From JAABTL01 sp964465355 (lineage in GTDB: Bacteria; Deinococcota; Deinococci; Deinococcales; Trueperaceae): 24,773 nt of DNA. Of this stretch, positions 23,264 to 24,773 are shown one piece after another (position 1 is the first letter of the stretch; each line of letters begins with the position of its first letter). The DNA is taken from positions 1-24,773 of the forward strand of contig CAYXJZ010000046.1 in the NCBI GenBank assembly GCA_964465355.1. Reading direction: 5' to 3'. The position numbers and the translations under genes were made by a program. The notes beneath the pieces are model-generated. The model worked only from the letters and a program-made list of their open reading frames with translations, was not told the DNA's origin and did not search any database.

Positions 23264-23667
23264 GATCGTCCAAGGACCGTCAACTGGGACTCACCCTCGT
23301 CGAGGTCATGATCGCGGTCGTGATCCTGACGGTCGGTGTGCTGGCCGCCGCAGGCATGCAGACCAGCGGCCTGCAGGCCACCCGGGTGGCCAAGGCCGTG
23401 CAGGAGCTCAACAGCGCCGCCTCCACCGAGATGGACGTGTGGCGCGGCAGCTACCTGAGCAGTACCACCCCTGAGACGCGCGTTTGCCTCACGACCGATA
23501 GCAGCTGCGAGGTGGAAGTCCTGCCCTGCGCGCTCTCCGCCGGCACGATGGACTGCACCCGCAAGAGCGTGCCCGCCCCGGTCGCCCACATCGTCACCGT
23601 GCGCATCAGCCATCAGGTCGGTCGCGACCTCGAGCTCACCAGCCTGGTGCGCATGGAGACACCATGA
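23260..23667 (+). CDS. Type IV pilin-like protein, PilV family (minor pilin)
   Basis: Predicted minor pilin of 135 residues from ATG 23260. Leader MRSSKDRQLG is followed by LTLVEVMIAVVILTVGVLAA, with Gly10/Leu11 as the prepilin peptidase site and Glu15 at mature position 5; the LTLVEVMIAVVIL plus GVLAAAGMQ pattern is typical of PilV/GspI-like proteins. The C-terminal domain has four Cys (VCLTTDSSCEV, LPCALS, MDCTRK), possibly two disulfides. A strong GGAGG ribosome binding site precedes the start, which overlaps the previous stop by 4 nt. Frame open upstream of 23260 is a shadow of the previous gene. Confidence 0.9.
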   Translation: MRSSKDRQLGLTLVEVMIAVVILTVGVLAAAGMQTSGLQATRVAKAVQELNSAASTEMDVWRGSYLSSTTPETRVCLTTDSSCEVEVLPCALSAGTMDCTRKSVPAPVAHIVTVRISHQVGRDLELTSLVRMETP

Positions 23668-24260
23668 AGCTCGGCGCTCGCGGCTTCACCCTGGTCGAGC
23701 TGCTGGTGGCGGCCGCCATCATGATGGTGCTGATGGGCGCGCTGGTGGCGTTGTTCAGCAGCAGCAGCCGCGGCTACAGGACGGTCGAGAGCACCAGCCT
23801 GGCCGCCGGCGCCTTGCAGTCGACCGTGCAGACCCTGCGCTACGACCTCTCCTTGACCGGTTTCCGCGGTCTGGACCAAGGCGCCGTCGAGGACCGGACC
23901 TTCAGCGAACCCACCCTCGAGGTGGCCATGGGCAAGGATGGCACCTCCATCGACGGACTCACCGTCCGCTACTGGGAGACGCGCTTCACAGGCGGGAAGG
24001 AACAGTCGCGGGTGGTCCGCTACCTTCTCGAGGACGGGCAGCTTCTGCGCGGGGAGGACGGTGCGAAGCCCGTCGCCTTGCTGGACGGTGTCTTGGCATT
24101 CGAGCTGGTGGGGTACCGCAGCCGCAGCGCGCCGGCCGCCCTCCATCACAACGCCCCCAAGGCAGAGGACCTGGCCGCCATCGAACTGCGCCTCGAACTC
24201 AGCCAAGGCACCGGCTCGACCAGCGAGCGTTTCGCGGTCGCGATCCCCAACCGCCCATGA
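23664..24260 (+). CDS. Type IV pilin-like protein, PilW family (minor pilin)
   Basis: Predicted minor pilin of 198 residues. The leader is short (MKLGARG), cleaved after Gly7 to give FTLVELLVAAAIMMVLMGAL with Glu12 at mature position 5. The rest (YRTVESTSLAAGALQSTVQT, then LRYDLSLTGFRG, and later LLDGVLAFELVGYR) fits the PilW/GspJ-like type in which a helix is followed by a beta-rich domain. There are no cysteines. It overlaps its neighbour upstream by 4 nt (ATGA). Position matches pilA3 of the Thermus locus; assignment to PilW rests on pattern and order. Confidence 0.88.
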   Translation: MKLGARGFTLVELLVAAAIMMVLMGALVALFSSSSRGYRTVESTSLAAGALQSTVQTLRYDLSLTGFRGLDQGAVEDRTFSEPTLEVAMGKDGTSIDGLTVRYWETRFTGGKEQSRVVRYLLEDGQLLRGEDGAKPVALLDGVLAFELVGYRSRSAPAALHHNAPKAEDLAAIELRLELSQGTGSTSERFAVAIPNRP

Positions 24261-24313
24261 ACCACCGCCATGCCCGACCTCAAGCCTCCATGCTGCACCG
24301 ACACGAGGACACC

Positions 24314-24773
24314 ATGAACCAAGCCGCGTCCCGACCTCTCCGCACCGCCACGCTTGCCGCGGCCCCTGCCATGGGCACGCCGGCCGGTTCCCGACGAGGC
24401 ATCGCCCTGGTCACCGTCCTCATGGTCATGGTGGCCGTGATGGTGCTGGGGGCAGGCAGCCTGATGATGACCAACTCCAACCTGATGGTCTCGGAGAACC
24501 TCCTGAGCAGCGCCGTCGCGCGCAGCCAGGCCGAGGCGGGCGTGGACGCCATCGTCACCGTGCTCTTCGATCAGTACCGGGTCGACGGTCGGCTGCCGGC
24601 CACCTTGGCCTACGCACCCAGCGTCACGCTGCCAGGCGGACAGGTGAACTACGCCTTGGCCAACGCGGGCTACGAGCGCCATGACGACCACCGCGTGACG
24701 GTGCGCGCCGTCGGCTACGGGCCGCGTGGCGCGGAGTACGTGGCGGAGGCGCTGCTGGTGTTCGCCGCTGGTG
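24314..24773 (+). CDS. PilX-like / ComZ-like pilus assembly protein, cut by the window end
   Basis: The frame is open to the end of the window, giving about 153 residues from ATG 24314. After a long leader the sequence SRRGIALVTVLMVMVAVMVLGAGSL (residues 26-50) is a hydrophobic helix of the PilX N-terminal type, which begins with RG(A/I)ALV and lacks the FTxxE motif of ordinary prepilins. The helix ENLLSSAVARSQAEAGVDAIV follows. GAGG five bases before ATG 24314 supports that start; ATG 24257 (ATGA overlap with the preceding gene) and ATG 24290 are in frame and would lengthen the leader. Its place after PilW corresponds to comZ in Thermus. Confidence 0.8.
   Translation, partial: MNQAASRPLRTATLAAAPAMGTPAGSRRGIALVTVLMVMVAVMVLGAGSLMMTNSNLMVSENLLSSAVARSQAEAGVDAIVTVLFDQYRVDGRLPATLAYAPSVTLPGGQVNYALANAGYERHDDHRVTVRAVGYGPRGAEYVAEALLVFAAG

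Overview
The window is a high-GC bacterial chromosome segment, most likely from the Deinococcota (Deinococcus-Thermus), possibly a Trueperaceae-like lineage; the family-level guess is weak. Three things support the phylum. EF-Tu carries the GENEWVD-type insertion known from Thermus and Deinococcus EF-Tu. The ribosomal proteins resemble Thermus/Deinococcus sequences recalled from memory. Several genes start at a TANNNT -10 hexamer placed 6 nt before the start codon, the leaderless-mRNA arrangement described in Deinococcus.

Region 1 (1-15965) is one long + strand ribosomal superoperon: end of tuf, then the S10 block (rpsJ rplC rplD rplW rplB rpsS rplV rpsC rplP rpmC rpsQ), the spc block (rplN rplX rplE rpsN rpsH rplF rplR rpsE rpmD rplO secY) and the alpha block (adk map infA rpmJ rpsM rpsK rpsD rpoA rplQ). 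Most junctions overlap or are separated by fewer than 20 nt. The exception is a structured 133-nt gap before rpsH. A hairpin plus T-rich tail closes the operon after rplQ. Products are the ribosome core, RNA polymerase alpha, the SecY channel, nucleotide kinase, N-terminal methionine removal and initiation factor 1.

Region 2 (15966-21055) has phosphopentomutase (deoB, minus strand) diverging from a TilS-TadA fusion that joins two tRNA anticodon-editing enzymes in one polypeptide, followed by lepA (EF-4) with its own leaderless-type promoter.

Region 3 (21052-24773) has a membrane histidine kinase and a NarL/LuxR-family response regulator coupled to the end of lepA. Then come three 11-bp direct repeats, a hairpin and a leaderless-type promoter leading into a type IV pilin-like operon (FimT/GspH-, PilV-, PilW- and PilX-like; the last is cut by the window end). 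This order resembles the pilA1-pilA2-pilA3-comZ locus of Thermus thermophilus natural transformation. The layout suggests, but does not prove, that the two-component system controls the pilin operon.

The most notable observations are: the main-operon copies of S14, L36 and S4 have all lost their zinc-binding cysteines; the gap before rpsH holds three stacked hairpins; an 11-bp-phased triple repeat lies between the response regulator and the pilins; TilS and TadA are fused; and tuf contains a sharply bounded patch of different codon usage. I found no CRISPR, insertion sequence, rRNA or tRNA gene. I saw no strong candidate for a wholly new multi-gene system.
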